From Flagellimonas beolgyonensis (lineage in GTDB: Bacteria; Bacteroidota; Bacteroidia; Flavobacteriales; Flavobacteriaceae): DNA of 64,000 bases. A program made the translations under genes and the position numbers. The stretch covers positions 2,501-66,500 of the forward strand of contig NZ_RZMY01000003.1 in assembly GCF_003992615.1 (NCBI RefSeq), in the 5' to 3' direction. Positions 10,471-19,554 of the stretch are shown here, piece after piece. Position 1 is the stretch's first letter. Every line of letters begins with the position of its first letter. Below the pieces are notes generated by a model. That model was not told where the DNA came from. It saw only the letters and a list, made by a program, of their open reading frames with translations, and made no database searches.

Positions 10471-12927
10471 ATGAAAATAAAGCTACTGTTCGTTTTTGCC
10501 GCCCTTTCCCTACTATCTTGCAAAGAAGAAAAACAGACCCATGACACCCGGTTGGACTATCTGCCCCCTTCCCCTGCCTTGGTCGTTAAGATCGTGAACC
10601 TCACCAATTTTAAGAGCGAGCTTAAAAACAACGCCATCCTCAACAACCTAAAAGGTTTTTCGAGTTTGGAAGGATTGGTCGATAAACTGGACAACCTTGG
10701 TTCTGTAGCCACCGACCAAACCAGTATTCTTGCTTTGTATGAAGTGGGCAAAGACCGGTATGATTTTATTGTTGTGCTTCCCAATGCCTCTGATGCCTTC
10801 AATGTTGAAAGTATTACCAACAAAACAGTGGAGACCTTATTGTACGAAGGAGCAAACATCACCAAATATACCCTGGATGACAACGAAATATTCTCCGTGT
10901 CCATAGGCAAGGAAATGGTACTTTCCTCATCCCAATTGCTGATAGAAAATGTAGCAAGGAACAAAAGAAACAATCCCGTGGACCCCATGCTGAAACGCTT
11001 GTTCGAGGCTTCTTCCGTGGATAAATCAGCCTCGTTGTACCTGAATATGGAGAACAATCCGACGCTATTATCACTTAAAGAAGAAACAACCGACAATAAA
11101 AACCCATTTGCTGAATGGATATCGTTGGATTTCACGGCCAATTCCGATGCGGTGCAACTTAACGGGATTGCCATGGCTTCTGATTCAACCAATAATTTCA
11201 TCAACTTATTCAAAGGTACCTCCCCCCTGGCCAACAGGGTTACTGAGTTTGCCCCTTTAAATTCGCAAGCTGTGCTCTCCTTCACTTTTGATGACTACCA
11301 AACCTTTGCCCAAAACCAAAACACGTATTTGGACCGTGTCAAAAAGATGGATTCCCTGTTCAATACCATTGAGGAAGTCGGCATTATTTATCTGAACAAC
11401 CAAAAAGCGGTGTTACTGAAATCGTATGGTACGGAAGGGCTTTTTGAATTTTTGGAGAACAACCGAACAGGTTCGGAAACCTATCAGGGCAGCGAAATAT
11501 TGGAACTGGGGAACAATAAATTTGTGACAGAGGGGTTCACCCCATTGGTTCATGAGTTTGATTCCAATTTTTGCACGGTCATCGAAAACAGTTTTATCTT
11601 TTCGGAAGACAAGGAAACCCTGCAGACCATTTTAAGCAATTATAAGAGCAGTTCTAACTTCAACAACGCAGGTGTTTTCAAGACCAGCAAGACTTTCTTG
11701 GCCAATGAATCCAGTGTGCTGTTCATAGCCAACAGCTCGGGAATCGATTTCTTTGCTGAACAGGAACTGGAACCATCATTTTGGGAAGACCTCAAAAAAA
11801 CAAAACTGGATGAGTATGCCTTTGCCTCCCAATTGGTCGCAGACCACGATTTTGCCCATTTCAATGTTGTGATTTCCAAAATCGGAGTCACCCAAGAAAG
11901 TGCTACCGTAACGCCCTTGTTTACTTTGGAACTCGATACCGACCTGGCATTGGACCCCCAGTTTGTAAAAAACCACCGAACCAATCAACAGGAAATCGTG
12001 GTCCAGGACCAAAACAATGTGCTGTATCTTATTTCCACGGATGGAAAAGTGTTATGGACAAAGCAATTGGAGGGCCGTATCCAAGGCTCGATACAGCAGG
12101 TGGACATTTATAAAAATGGTCGACTTCAACTCGCGTTCTGCACCAACAACCAATTTTTGATCTTGGATCGCAACGGTGAGGAAGTGGCCCCATTCAACAT
12201 CAAGTTTGAAGGTGGCAACCTGAGCCCGTTGGCGATTTTTGATTACGAAGGCAAAAAAGACTACCGTTTCTTGATAACACAGGGGCGAAAAGTGTACATG
12301 TACAACAACCAAGGGAAAATTGTAACCGGCTTCAAGTTCACCGAAGCTCCAGCAAATATTTTGGGAATCCCCAAGCATTTTAGGGTGGGCAACAAGGACT
12401 ATCTGGTTTTTAAATTGGAGGACAATACGCTAAAAATCCTCCATAGAACCGGCGTGGACCGAATCAAAGTGGCGGAAAAAATCGACTTTTCAAACAACGA
12501 AGTCTTTCTGTACAAGAACAAATTCTCGACTACCAACAAAAAAGGAGTCCTCCATCAAATCGACACCAAAGGAAATCTGTCTGCCACCAATTTTAATTTG
12601 AACAACGACCATGGCATGTATGCCACGAGCAATACACTCGTTTTTATGGACGACAATGTATTGACCATTAAGGGTAGAAAAGTGGAATTGGACCTAGGCG
12701 TTTACACCAAACCGAAGATTTTTTACCTCTATGATAAAATCTATGTAAGTGTAACGGATATCCAAAACCAAAAAATCTACCTGTTCGACAGCCAGGCCAA
12801 ATCCATTCCCAATTTCCCGGTCTTCGGAAGTTCACTAATAGACTTGACCGATATGGACAACGACCGTAAACTGGAATTGGTGGCCAAGGATCAGGACAAT
12901 TCGTTGATTGTATACAAAATGAACTGA
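10471..12927 (+). CDS. Large lipoprotein with C-terminal PQQ-like beta-propeller, function unknown
   Basis: 818 residues starting MKIKLLFVFAALSLLSC, a clear lipoprotein signal; the ATG at 10471 was chosen over an open frame that extends back into rnhB. The N-terminal ~500 residues are mixed alpha/beta with no motif I recognise. The C-terminal ~300 residues contain repeated blades such as QNNVLYLISTDGKVLWTK, NQFLILDRNGEEV and RKVYMYNNQGKIVTGF, typical of PQQ/WD40-like propellers, and end in an FG-GAP-like LIDLTDMDNDRKLELVAKD. Probably exported and membrane-anchored, as a scaffold or binding protein. Similar genes directly after rnhB are, from memory, seen in related flavobacteria. Confidence 0.7.
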   Translation: MKIKLLFVFAALSLLSCKEEKQTHDTRLDYLPPSPALVVKIVNLTNFKSELKNNAILNNLKGFSSLEGLVDKLDNLGSVATDQTSILALYEVGKDRYDFIVVLPNASDAFNVESITNKTVETLLYEGANITKYTLDDNEIFSVSIGKEMVLSSSQLLIENVARNKRNNPVDPMLKRLFEASSVDKSASLYLNMENNPTLLSLKEETTDNKNPFAEWISLDFTANSDAVQLNGIAMASDSTNNFINLFKGTSPLANRVTEFAPLNSQAVLSFTFDDYQTFAQNQNTYLDRVKKMDSLFNTIEEVGIIYLNNQKAVLLKSYGTEGLFEFLENNRTGSETYQGSEILELGNNKFVTEGFTPLVHEFDSNFCTVIENSFIFSEDKETLQTILSNYKSSSNFNNAGVFKTSKTFLANESSVLFIANSSGIDFFAEQELEPSFWEDLKKTKLDEYAFASQLVADHDFAHFNVVISKIGVTQESATVTPLFTLELDTDLALDPQFVKNHRTNQQEIVVQDQNNVLYLISTDGKVLWTKQLEGRIQGSIQQVDIYKNGRLQLAFCTNNQFLILDRNGEEVAPFNIKFEGGNLSPLAIFDYEGKKDYRFLITQGRKVYMYNNQGKIVTGFKFTEAPANILGIPKHFRVGNKDYLVFKLEDNTLKILHRTGVDRIKVAEKIDFSNNEVFLYKNKFSTTNKKGVLHQIDTKGNLSATNFNLNNDHGMYATSNTLVFMDDNVLTIKGRKVELDLGVYTKPKIFYLYDKIYVSVTDIQNQKIYLFDSQAKSIPNFPVFGSSLIDLTDMDNDRKLELVAKDQDNSLIVYKMN

Positions 12928-12997
12928 TTATCATCTTATTGCGATATATACAGTAGTACGCACGAGACATACAATTTAGGTGGCGACAACATCATCA

Positions 12998-13040
12998 TTT
13001 TAGTAGTTTGATGTGATTTTTTAAATCAACACTACTAAAA
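12998..13040 (+). promoter_or_regulatory. Hairpin or palindromic operator directly upstream of the OmpA-family gene
   Basis: TTTTAGTAGT (12998-13007) is the exact inverse of ACTACTAAAA (13031-13040). An inner 5-bp match TTGAT/ATCAA extends it to 15 bp with one bulged base. It ends 6 nt before the start codon and has no T run, so it is not a terminator; it could mask ribosome entry or be a protein-binding site. Confidence 0.6.
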
Positions 13041-13046
13041 CACTAT

Positions 13047-14366
13047 ATGATGAAAACCTCCAACAAACTACTGTATTGTTTCACTGTTTTTCTACTTGTA
13101 GGTGCTAGTGCTCAAGGTCAATTTTTGAAGAAATTGAGCAAAAAGGCGCAAAAAGCCGCCGAGCGCACTGTAGAAAGAAGGGTGGAAAAAGAAACCACAA
13201 AAAAGACCGACCAAGCCTTGGATAGTATTCTGGAACCCGGTTCCGGAAATGGGCAAGCACCAAATACCCAAGATAACCCGGCCGGCACTCCGAATGGCAC
13301 CAATGACAATACTACGAACGAAGGGCCCATTGCCACAGGACCGAAAACGCTTGCCGTTTACAGCAAATTTGATTTTGTACCCGGAGACAAGCCCCTTTAC
13401 CATGACGATTTCAGCCAAGATTTTATTGGGGATTTCCCCTCCAAATGGAACACGAACGGGTCAGGGGAGGTAGTAAACCTTGAAGGCTCTGCGGACAAAT
13501 GGTATGCCATTACCAATCGCAGCTTAACGGTGCCCAATATGTTGGGCAAACTTCCCGAAGACTTTACAATGGAATTTGACCTGAAGGTGACCAACCTCAG
13601 TAGGAATACCAGTTCGGGCGCCAAACTGGGCATCTACCTGTCCGAAACACCTAACCTGACCACCAGTGAGAACAATGTATTGGCCAACCTGAACTTTTGC
13701 CAGTACATTGCCGTTGGGGTTAAAGTGGACAACAATTTTAGGGGTGACCCAGCGCCTATAACGAACACCTTGCAACGCGACCTTCGCCAAGTGTACCAAG
13801 ATGTGGTGCATGTATCCATCGCAGTAAACAAGAACCGCTATCGCCTTTGGCTCAACGAAACCAAGATTGTAGATCTGCCCCAGTTTATTGTAAAACCTGA
13901 ATTGATCAATTATGCCAAGTTTAACGTCATTGGCATTGATGAAGAAAAAAATGGGGAACATGTACTGATCAGCAACCTTAAGATCAACGAAGGCGGTGTG
14001 GATCTAAGGCGTAAACTATTGGCGGAAGGAAAAATTTCCACCAACGGCATCCTGTTCAATTCGGGGTCGGCGGATATTTTGCCACAATCCATGGGGATTA
14101 TTCGACAAATTTCGCAGGTGTTGACCCAAGATGGCGGCATAAAGCTCAAAATTGTGGGACACACCGATGCCGATGGGTCCGAGGAAAACAACCTTAAACT
14201 ATCGCAAGCCAGGGCCGAGTCTGTAAAAAAAGCCTTGACCACCGTTTATGGTATTGCTCCCGATCGATTGATGGCCGAAGGGAAGGGCGAGAGCGCACCT
14301 GTGGGCGACAATACTACGGCCGAGGGAAAAGCCCAAAACAGACGCGTGGAATTTATTAAACTTTAA
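13047..14366 (+). CDS. OmpA family protein with N-terminal LamG/concanavalin-like region
   Basis: 439 residues with a signal peptide (cleavage after about GASAQGQ) and a charged Lys/Arg-rich stretch near 25-50. A low-complexity Gly/Asn/Thr linker follows (about 60-95), then a beta-rich middle (WNTNGSGEVVNLEG... FTMEFDLKVTNL) like a LamG-type fold. The C-terminal OmpA peptidoglycan-binding domain starts about residue 330 (GILFNSGSADILPQS). The peptidoglycan contact residues are visible in VGHTDADGSEENNLKLSQARA and QNRRVEF. It should anchor the outer membrane to the cell wall. Two ATGs overlap (13047 and 13050). It is followed after 15 bp by a secreted protein, probably one operon. Confidence 0.88.
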   Translation: MMKTSNKLLYCFTVFLLVGASAQGQFLKKLSKKAQKAAERTVERRVEKETTKKTDQALDSILEPGSGNGQAPNTQDNPAGTPNGTNDNTTNEGPIATGPKTLAVYSKFDFVPGDKPLYHDDFSQDFIGDFPSKWNTNGSGEVVNLEGSADKWYAITNRSLTVPNMLGKLPEDFTMEFDLKVTNLSRNTSSGAKLGIYLSETPNLTTSENNVLANLNFCQYIAVGVKVDNNFRGDPAPITNTLQRDLRQVYQDVVHVSIAVNKNRYRLWLNETKIVDLPQFIVKPELINYAKFNVIGIDEEKNGEHVLISNLKINEGGVDLRRKLLAEGKISTNGILFNSGSADILPQSMGIIRQISQVLTQDGGIKLKIVGHTDADGSEENNLKLSQARAESVKKALTTVYGIAPDRLMAEGKGESAPVGDNTTAEGKAQNRRVEFIKL

Positions 14367-14381
14367 TCAGCACACTATACC

Positions 14382-15074
14382 ATGAAAAAATATGTTCTTT
14401 TAGTATTAATCGCCTTTTTTGCCTTGAACCTTTCTGTTGCCCAATCTTCCTGCAGCGAATATTATCCGCTGGTGGATGGTGCCACTTTCCAATACACCTC
14501 TTACGACAAAAAGGGTAAGGAAGAAGGCCAGATCAATTATATGGTCACCAATGTATCTTCCTCTGGCGACCAAGTGTCGGCCACCATGGCCATGGAAATT
14601 GCCGACCAAAAAGGCAATACCTACAACTCCAGTTATGACATCCATTGCGATGGCAATGTGGTAAAGATTGATTTTAAATCGTTGATGAACGAGCAGATGA
14701 TGAGCCAGTTCCAGGATATGGAAGTCGATGTTTCGGGCACCGATGTGGAACTACCCAATAACCTATCCGTTGGCCAGGAACTACCCGATGGCAATGTGAG
14801 CATAAAAATGAAAATGGGTGGGGCCATCAACATGAACATGAACGTGGAAACCATCAACCGGAAAGTGGAAAAAAAGGAACAGGTGACCACCCCTGCCGGC
14901 ACATTCGATTGTGTGGTTATCTATAGCGAGACCAAGAGCAAAATGATGATGACCAACCAAACCATGCCTTCACGTGTTTGGCTGGCCGCCGGCGTTGGTA
15001 TGATAAAACAGGAATCATACAACAAAAGCGGTAAATTGATGGGCAGCTCGGTTTTGACGCAGTTCAGCAAATAA
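14382..15074 (+). CDS. Secreted DUF3108/TapB-like protein
   Basis: 230 residues with a signal peptide (to about residue 20, SVAQ). The mature part begins CSEYYPLVDGATFQYTSYDKKGK and continues with long beta-strands. A central Met-rich stretch reads KMKMGGAINMNMNVETINRKVEKKEQVTTPAGTF. The layout, with 'TPAGTFDCVVIYSETKSKM' and 'RVWLAAGVGMIKQE', matches the DUF3108-like family called TapB in some annotations. Its molecular role is not known. It lies 15 bp after the OmpA-family gene and is closed by a strong terminator, so the two are likely co-expressed envelope proteins. Confidence 0.65.
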   Translation: MKKYVLLVLIAFFALNLSVAQSSCSEYYPLVDGATFQYTSYDKKGKEEGQINYMVTNVSSSGDQVSATMAMEIADQKGNTYNSSYDIHCDGNVVKIDFKSLMNEQMMSQFQDMEVDVSGTDVELPNNLSVGQELPDGNVSIKMKMGGAINMNMNVETINRKVEKKEQVTTPAGTFDCVVIYSETKSKMMMTNQTMPSRVWLAAGVGMIKQESYNKSGKLMGSSVLTQFSK

Positions 15075-15098
15075 ACTGATTACTTTGTAAAAAACAGA

Positions 15099-15126
15099 AA
15101 ACCGAGGGTGTCCCTCGGTTTTTTTA
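15099..15126 (+). terminator. Bidirectional intrinsic terminator
   Basis: AACCGAGGG-TGT-CCCTCGGTTTTTTT at 15099-15126; the opposite strand also has a T-rich tail (TTTTCTGTTTTTT). It lies between converging genes and overlaps the stop codon of the minus-strand gene by a few bases. Confidence 0.9.
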
Positions 15127-15810
15127 TTCGTTCTTGTTGTCGTGCAAAGGTGAGATCATTATATGCGCCCTGTGTGTTCCCGGATTCATGATCCATGGGT
15201 GGTTCGGCCCAATAGGATTTTCAGGAAGTCCCGTAGAGGCCGCCGTTGCGAATGGCAAATAGACCACATAGCGGTAATTTGCGCCCTCCACTTCACTTGT
15301 TTCGGGGTTGTATCGTTCACTTTCCCCATAATAAATGTGCAGGGTGGCACCTGGTTTTCCCATATCCAGCTTACCTGATTTCGCCTCTTCTTCCCTGATG
15401 TCAAAGATTTCCGGCCCTGTTTTACCTTCTGCACGCAGCTCCCTACCTCTCGCCATAAAGGGTTCCAGACTTTTGTGATAGCAAGCTGCATTAAATCCTG
15501 ATCTTTTCGGGTCATCCACAAGAACTATGAACTCGTTGCTGCCTTCCCTAAAGGTCACAAATTCTCCGGCCATATTAAACCCTATCACTTTACATCCGTC
15601 CCGGCTTGCTTTTGGAGCGGCCATCAAAGCCGTTGCGACCAAGGCCTCGTCCGTATCGATGGGAACGTAGTTGATTTTGACCTCATCAGAAGTGCTCTCC
15701 CCTACGGTGGATGCAACTGTTGATTCGTTTGAATCATTTTTGTCTTCACTGGTATTCTTGCAGGAAATCAAAACCCCTACAAAGGCAATTGTTAAGAGAA
15801 ATCGTTTCAT
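15124..15810 (-). CDS. Hypothetical lipoprotein
   Basis: 228 residues beginning MKRFLLTIAFVGVLISCKNT, a lipoprotein signal with Cys17. An acidic Ser/Asp linker follows, then a compact domain with GCKVIGFNMAGEFVTFREGSNEFIVLVDDP, two further cysteines (one in AACYHKSL), and a C-terminal part rich in Gly, Pro and His (GPNHPWIMNPGTHRAHIMISP). I do not recognise the family. The clustered His and Asn-Pro residues at the C-terminus could bind a ligand or metal, but that is only a guess. It stands alone between two opposing or distant genes. Confidence 0.7.
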   Translation of the reverse strand: MKRFLLTIAFVGVLISCKNTSEDKNDSNESTVASTVGESTSDEVKINYVPIDTDEALVATALMAAPKASRDGCKVIGFNMAGEFVTFREGSNEFIVLVDDPKRSGFNAACYHKSLEPFMARGRELRAEGKTGPEIFDIREEEAKSGKLDMGKPGATLHIYYGESERYNPETSEVEGANYRYVVYLPFATAASTGLPENPIGPNHPWIMNPGTHRAHIMISPLHDNKNE

Positions 15811-15949
15811 GGCGTAATGAATTTAGTTGTCGACACTTTGATGGGGACCGACCAAACATAACTCCATTTCCCCATAATGCCTATTTATACCCAATTTGTG
15901 CATGTAGTAAGTTAAGGATTTTTGGGAGAAGCTTTTACAGATTGGAATT

Positions 15950-17551
15950 TTATTCTGCCTTTGCTCCAATCAAAGATATTAAGCCATCTGATAGGGTTCC
16001 ACGCCAATTTACATAGTTGTGCCCGCCTTTGAACTCTTGATAATCGACTTCATATCCCTTCAATTTTAAAATATCCCTAAACTGCCGATTCATGCCCAGC
16101 ATAGATGCTCCTGCATCATATAGTCCAACATCCATGTAAAATTTAATCGGTAGGCGTTCGCTGTTCATATACTCATTTATGAGTTTACCATTATCTTCCG
16201 GATATATCCAATGGTTTTCATCTGCGGTTCCTTTAATCCAATATGAGCCAGATTGCGAAAGCACATTTCCTATGACATCCGAATGATTCAATGCTATAAA
16301 ACTTGCAGCAAAACCACCTCTACTGGAACCTGCCAAAATAACTTTATCAGATTCGGGATGAATATTGTATTCTGAACGCATCCAGGGAATAAGTTCGGTC
16401 GCTATAAAATCTCCAAAATTTTCACTGATCAAATCCTTGCCACGTTTTCCCATGGACCAAACCAAAACTGTAATAGTTCTCGGGATTTTTTTATCCGCCA
16501 TAAGATTGTCCATAATGGTAGGCGTTGGTATTCTTGTCCTACGATTTGCACCATATGCTTCTCCGTCAAAAATCACCAATAAGTCGTGTGCTTCCTTTAA
16601 ATTGTAATTGGCCGGTGTATGTATGGTGATCTTTCTTTCTTCGTTTAAAATCTTACTTTGGAACGATGTCGACAACAATGTTCCTTTGGCTACATTTTCC
16701 CGTTCTTTGATATAAATTTGCTTTGGAGCATTGGGCATCTCTACAGTTCCGTCGTAAGCATGCAGGACATTTCTGGTTTCAATTTCACCATTAGGTCCTA
16801 CTTTATCCAAATTAAAATAATTGAACCCATAATTGAACCTAGCATCTTTAGGAACTTTTTGGGTTACAAAATGAAGTTTTGTATTTGGTAATTGCTGAAA
16901 ACGCAATCCCAAAAAATCAGGACCACCACTAAGCATGACATATTCGGTATTTCCATGAGGCACACAGAAATAAGTGACCAACATATTTTTATCATCTCCT
17001 TCTATTGGTTCTATGATATGTTTTTCAGGATGATTGGCCATAAAGGTGTCAATAACTTGCGGATTGGTGAGTGAAGATTCCCATAAATTATACAACGTTT
17101 CTGTCGGAAGCTCCCTTTTGGTAAAACGCTTTGTATTCTCGGACAAGCTTAAAATCTGTTCTACATCTAAAGTATAAACACCTTTTTTGGAATCCTTTTC
17201 TAGAGAATGTATCACAAACTTGTATTTGCCAGATTGGTTTACGGTAATATCAAAGGGTTCATCACCTTCTGTTCCATTGGAACTATCAATTTGTTTTAAA
17301 AGTTGACCATTGGGCTTATAAATATCAATTACAACGTCAATCCCTTGTTGAACAACTTTTCCCATTAATGCCATTCCATTTTTCAATTCAGCAGCATATA
17401 CATGTTGCTCGTCGGCAGCGATGGTCTTGTTGATTACTTCACCAGATATTAATTCACTTTCACTAGCTGTTTGCCCGGAAACCGAATTGCTAAAAATGAA
17501 TGTAAACAATATCAGGATGGGTATAGGGAGTTTAGTATAATTGATCATCAA
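15950..17551 (-). CDS. Secreted alpha/beta-hydrolase of the enterochelin-esterase (esterase D) type
   Basis: 533 residues: a signal peptide (to about 27), a PPC-like beta-sandwich (about 45-135, VYAAELKNGMALMGKV...SGKYKFVIHSLEKDSKKGVYTL), a linker domain, and an esterase D fold from about 300. The nucleophile elbow is AGSSRGG with Ser410, and the catalytic His is in GGHNYVNWRG near the C-terminus. Such proteins hydrolyse acyl or siderophore esters outside the cytoplasm. The PPC plus esterase order resembles iron-siderophore esterases, but no siderophore genes are nearby. The gene stands alone; base use is slightly more AT-rich than the neighbours. Confidence 0.85.
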   Translation of the reverse strand: MMINYTKLPIPILILFTFIFSNSVSGQTASESELISGEVINKTIAADEQHVYAAELKNGMALMGKVVQQGIDVVIDIYKPNGQLLKQIDSSNGTEGDEPFDITVNQSGKYKFVIHSLEKDSKKGVYTLDVEQILSLSENTKRFTKRELPTETLYNLWESSLTNPQVIDTFMANHPEKHIIEPIEGDDKNMLVTYFCVPHGNTEYVMLSGGPDFLGLRFQQLPNTKLHFVTQKVPKDARFNYGFNYFNLDKVGPNGEIETRNVLHAYDGTVEMPNAPKQIYIKERENVAKGTLLSTSFQSKILNEERKITIHTPANYNLKEAHDLLVIFDGEAYGANRRTRIPTPTIMDNLMADKKIPRTITVLVWSMGKRGKDLISENFGDFIATELIPWMRSEYNIHPESDKVILAGSSRGGFAASFIALNHSDVIGNVLSQSGSYWIKGTADENHWIYPEDNGKLINEYMNSERLPIKFYMDVGLYDAGASMLGMNRQFRDILKLKGYEVDYQEFKGGHNYVNWRGTLSDGLISLIGAKAE

Positions 17552-17809
17552 CTGTTATTTCTTTTTTGGTTGTTTTGTTTATTCGAATTAATAAGAAATA
17601 CCAATATTTCATGCTCTGAATCAAGTATCTCAAAATTGAAACTGCACCTTTTCCAATTACTATTGCCCCACCATCCAATCCATAGGAAATTTGGCCCAGT
17701 AAGGCCTTTAATTGACTACAAGAAAACACCTCATTGTAATCGCTTGGTTATTGTATCAACTTCATCCTTACCATGTCCGTAAAGTTGTGTCGCATACAAT
17801 TTGCTAAAG

Positions 17810-18526
17810 TTAAACCCCAGCCTCTTCTTTGACCAGCTCAGCTTCAAACAAGTCCGTGAAATGCTTCAGGAGTTTTTGTTTTACCTCTTCCATGTTCACT
17901 TCCTTTTTACCCAATTCCACATTTAAAGAAGTAACTGCCTTGTCCTTGATGCCGCAAGGGATCATCAAATCAAAAAAGCCCAAATCGGCGTTCACATTAA
18001 GGGCAAACCCGTGCATGGTCACCCAACGGCTGGCCCTCACGCCCATGGCGCATATTTTTCGGGCAAACGGGGTGCCCACATCCAACCAAACGCCGGTTTC
18101 TCCCTCGGAACGTTCGGCCTTTAACCCATATTCGGCCAAGGTTCGGATGACCATCTCTTCCAAAAAGCGAAGGTATTTGTGGATGTCGGTAAAAAAGTTG
18201 TCCAAATCCAAAATCGGATAGCCCACAATTTGTCCCGGACCATGATAGGTAATATCCCCACCTCGATTGATCTTATAAAAAGTGGCGCCTTTGGCGGCCA
18301 GCACCTTGTCGTCTACCAACAAATTACCGATGTCACCACTTTTGCCCAAGGTGTACACATGGGGGTGCTCCACAAACAAAAAATGATTGGGTGTTTCAAG
18401 GTTTATGCCTTCCCTGCGGTTTTTAACTTTGGCATCTACAATGGCCTTAAAGAGCTGTTCCTGGTAATCCCAGGTTTCCTTATAATCCTTACGACCTAAA
18501 TCCTGAAGGGCAACTTTCTTGTTCAT
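17810..18526 (-). CDS. lipB: Octanoyltransferase LipB
   Basis: Transfers octanoyl groups from acyl carrier protein to lipoyl domains of 2-oxoacid dehydrogenases and the glycine cleavage system. Visible family motifs are NRGGDITYHGPGQIVGYPI (about 87-106), the active-site Lys157 in ARKICAMGVR and the nucleophile Cys191 in IPCGIKDK. Numbering is from the ATG at 18526, which starts MNKKVALQDLG; an alternative ATG lies 5 codons upstream inside the promoter. The 238-residue length is normal. lipA is not in the window. Confidence 0.96.
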   Translation of the reverse strand: MNKKVALQDLGRKDYKETWDYQEQLFKAIVDAKVKNRREGINLETPNHFLFVEHPHVYTLGKSGDIGNLLVDDKVLAAKGATFYKINRGGDITYHGPGQIVGYPILDLDNFFTDIHKYLRFLEEMVIRTLAEYGLKAERSEGETGVWLDVGTPFARKICAMGVRASRWVTMHGFALNVNADLGFFDLMIPCGIKDKAVTSLNVELGKKEVNMEEVKQKLLKHFTDLFEAELVKEEAGV

Positions 18527-18530
18527 GCCA

Positions 18531-18538
18531 CAAAGGTA
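18531..18538 (-). promoter_or_regulatory. -7 element directly before lipB
   Basis: TACCTTTG on the minus strand (18538-18531) ends 4 nt before the lipB ATG at 18526. Transcription from it would start at or next to the ATG, giving a leaderless or nearly leaderless message. No clear -33 TTG is present at the expected distance. Confidence 0.4.
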
Positions 18539-18558
18539 CAAAGACCTGTACTGTCCAC

Positions 18559-19296
18559 CTACTTTTCCAGTTCCACTTCCAAGTCAAGAATGGAAGGGTT
18601 CTTCATCAAATCCATAAAGCTTACCTCATAGATCAAGGTCTTGCCATCGGCACTGAAGGTGGCACCCTCGGCCGTGGTTGATTTTACCCTTCTTGGAAAA
18701 TGGTATTTCAAGGTATAGGTAGAACCCGAAAGGAACATCTCGGCTCCTTGCATACTGTCCAGTTGTTGTTGGAAAAGTGCTGGGTCAACAATTTTGGCCG
18801 AACGGCTGAACTTATTTTTGGAAAATGAATAGCTTACCTGTGTGGCCTGCTCTTCCACTGGTGCCGGATTGGCCTGTTGTTTGGCCCCGGGTCCCATGGC
18901 GCTGGCATCTTGGAACGTATTAAAGGCATCGTTCATTTCGCTGACATTCTTGAACTCACCGAATAAATCGAACATCATCTCTTTTTTCTCGGGATTCATC
19001 ATCATTCGAAGACTGAAGGGTTCCAATTTTTTCAATTTGGCCTGCTCTTGGGGAGAAAGTTGGGCAATACTGTCCTTTTTCTCTTCCAAAAAGTCCTTGA
19101 AAGAAATTATGGAGTCAACAGCTTTTTCATCCGTTTTGGCCAACTCTTCGCCGCCCATCTCCATCATTTCCGAACCATCAAATTGAATGGATAATTTGCC
19201 TGAACCATTTTCATTCAGATGGATTTCTTCCGTAAAATTGCACGAACTGATCAGGGCAATGACCATTGCCCCCAATAGAACCTTTACTTTCCTCAT
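18559..19296 (-). CDS. Hypothetical lipoprotein
   Basis: 245 residues starting MRKVKVLLGAMVIALISSC, a lipoprotein signal with Cys19; a second ATG lies one codon upstream. The mature protein begins FTEEIHLNENGSGKLSIQFDGSEMM, a pattern seen in a family of flavobacterial lipoproteins of unknown role. A long Lys/Glu-rich helix follows (about 60-110), then a Gln/Pro-rich linker near 145-155 and a C-terminal beta domain that ends SILDLEVELEK. It lies just upstream of lipB on the same strand, with 32 bp between. No enzymatic motif is visible. Confidence 0.7.
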   Translation of the reverse strand: MRKVKVLLGAMVIALISSCNFTEEIHLNENGSGKLSIQFDGSEMMEMGGEELAKTDEKAVDSIISFKDFLEEKKDSIAQLSPQEQAKLKKLEPFSLRMMMNPEKKEMMFDLFGEFKNVSEMNDAFNTFQDASAMGPGAKQQANPAPVEEQATQVSYSFSKNKFSRSAKIVDPALFQQQLDSMQGAEMFLSGSTYTLKYHFPRRVKSTTAEGATFSADGKTLIYEVSFMDLMKNPSILDLEVELEK

Positions 19297-19310
19297 CAAA
19301 ATACTTTTAG

Positions 19311-19463
19311 TTAGTGTTTATTTAAAATCACCAAGGCTCCGATAACACCGGGAACCCATCCGCAAAGGGTTAAAAGTAACACAATAAGGAAAGAACCACA
19401 ACCTTTTCCGATAACCGACAAGGGTGGAAAAAAAATGGCCAATAATACCCGCCAGAAACTCAT
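19311..19463 (-). CDS. YqaE/Pmp3 family small membrane protein
   Basis: A 50-residue protein made almost entirely of two transmembrane helices: MSFWRVLLAIFFPPLSVIGK, then GCGSFLIVLLLTLCGWVPGV, then IGALVILNKH. The FFPPLSV and CG-WVPGVIGAL segments are the hallmark of the YqaE/Pmp3 (UPF0057) family, small stress-responsive proteins thought to protect membrane potential. Start ATG at 19463, stop TAA at 19311. It lies 14 bp before the lipoprotein gene on the same strand, probably the first gene of a short operon with it. It is easily missed by gene finders because of its size. Confidence 0.92.
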   Translation of the reverse strand: MSFWRVLLAIFFPPLSVIGKGCGSFLIVLLLTLCGWVPGVIGALVILNKH

Positions 19464-19554
19464 GATTTTTGATTTTGATTGATGCTATCTATAGGTAGCC
19501 CAATATTCAGTTTTGTTACATAAATCCATTACATTAGTGTTCCATACAAGTACG

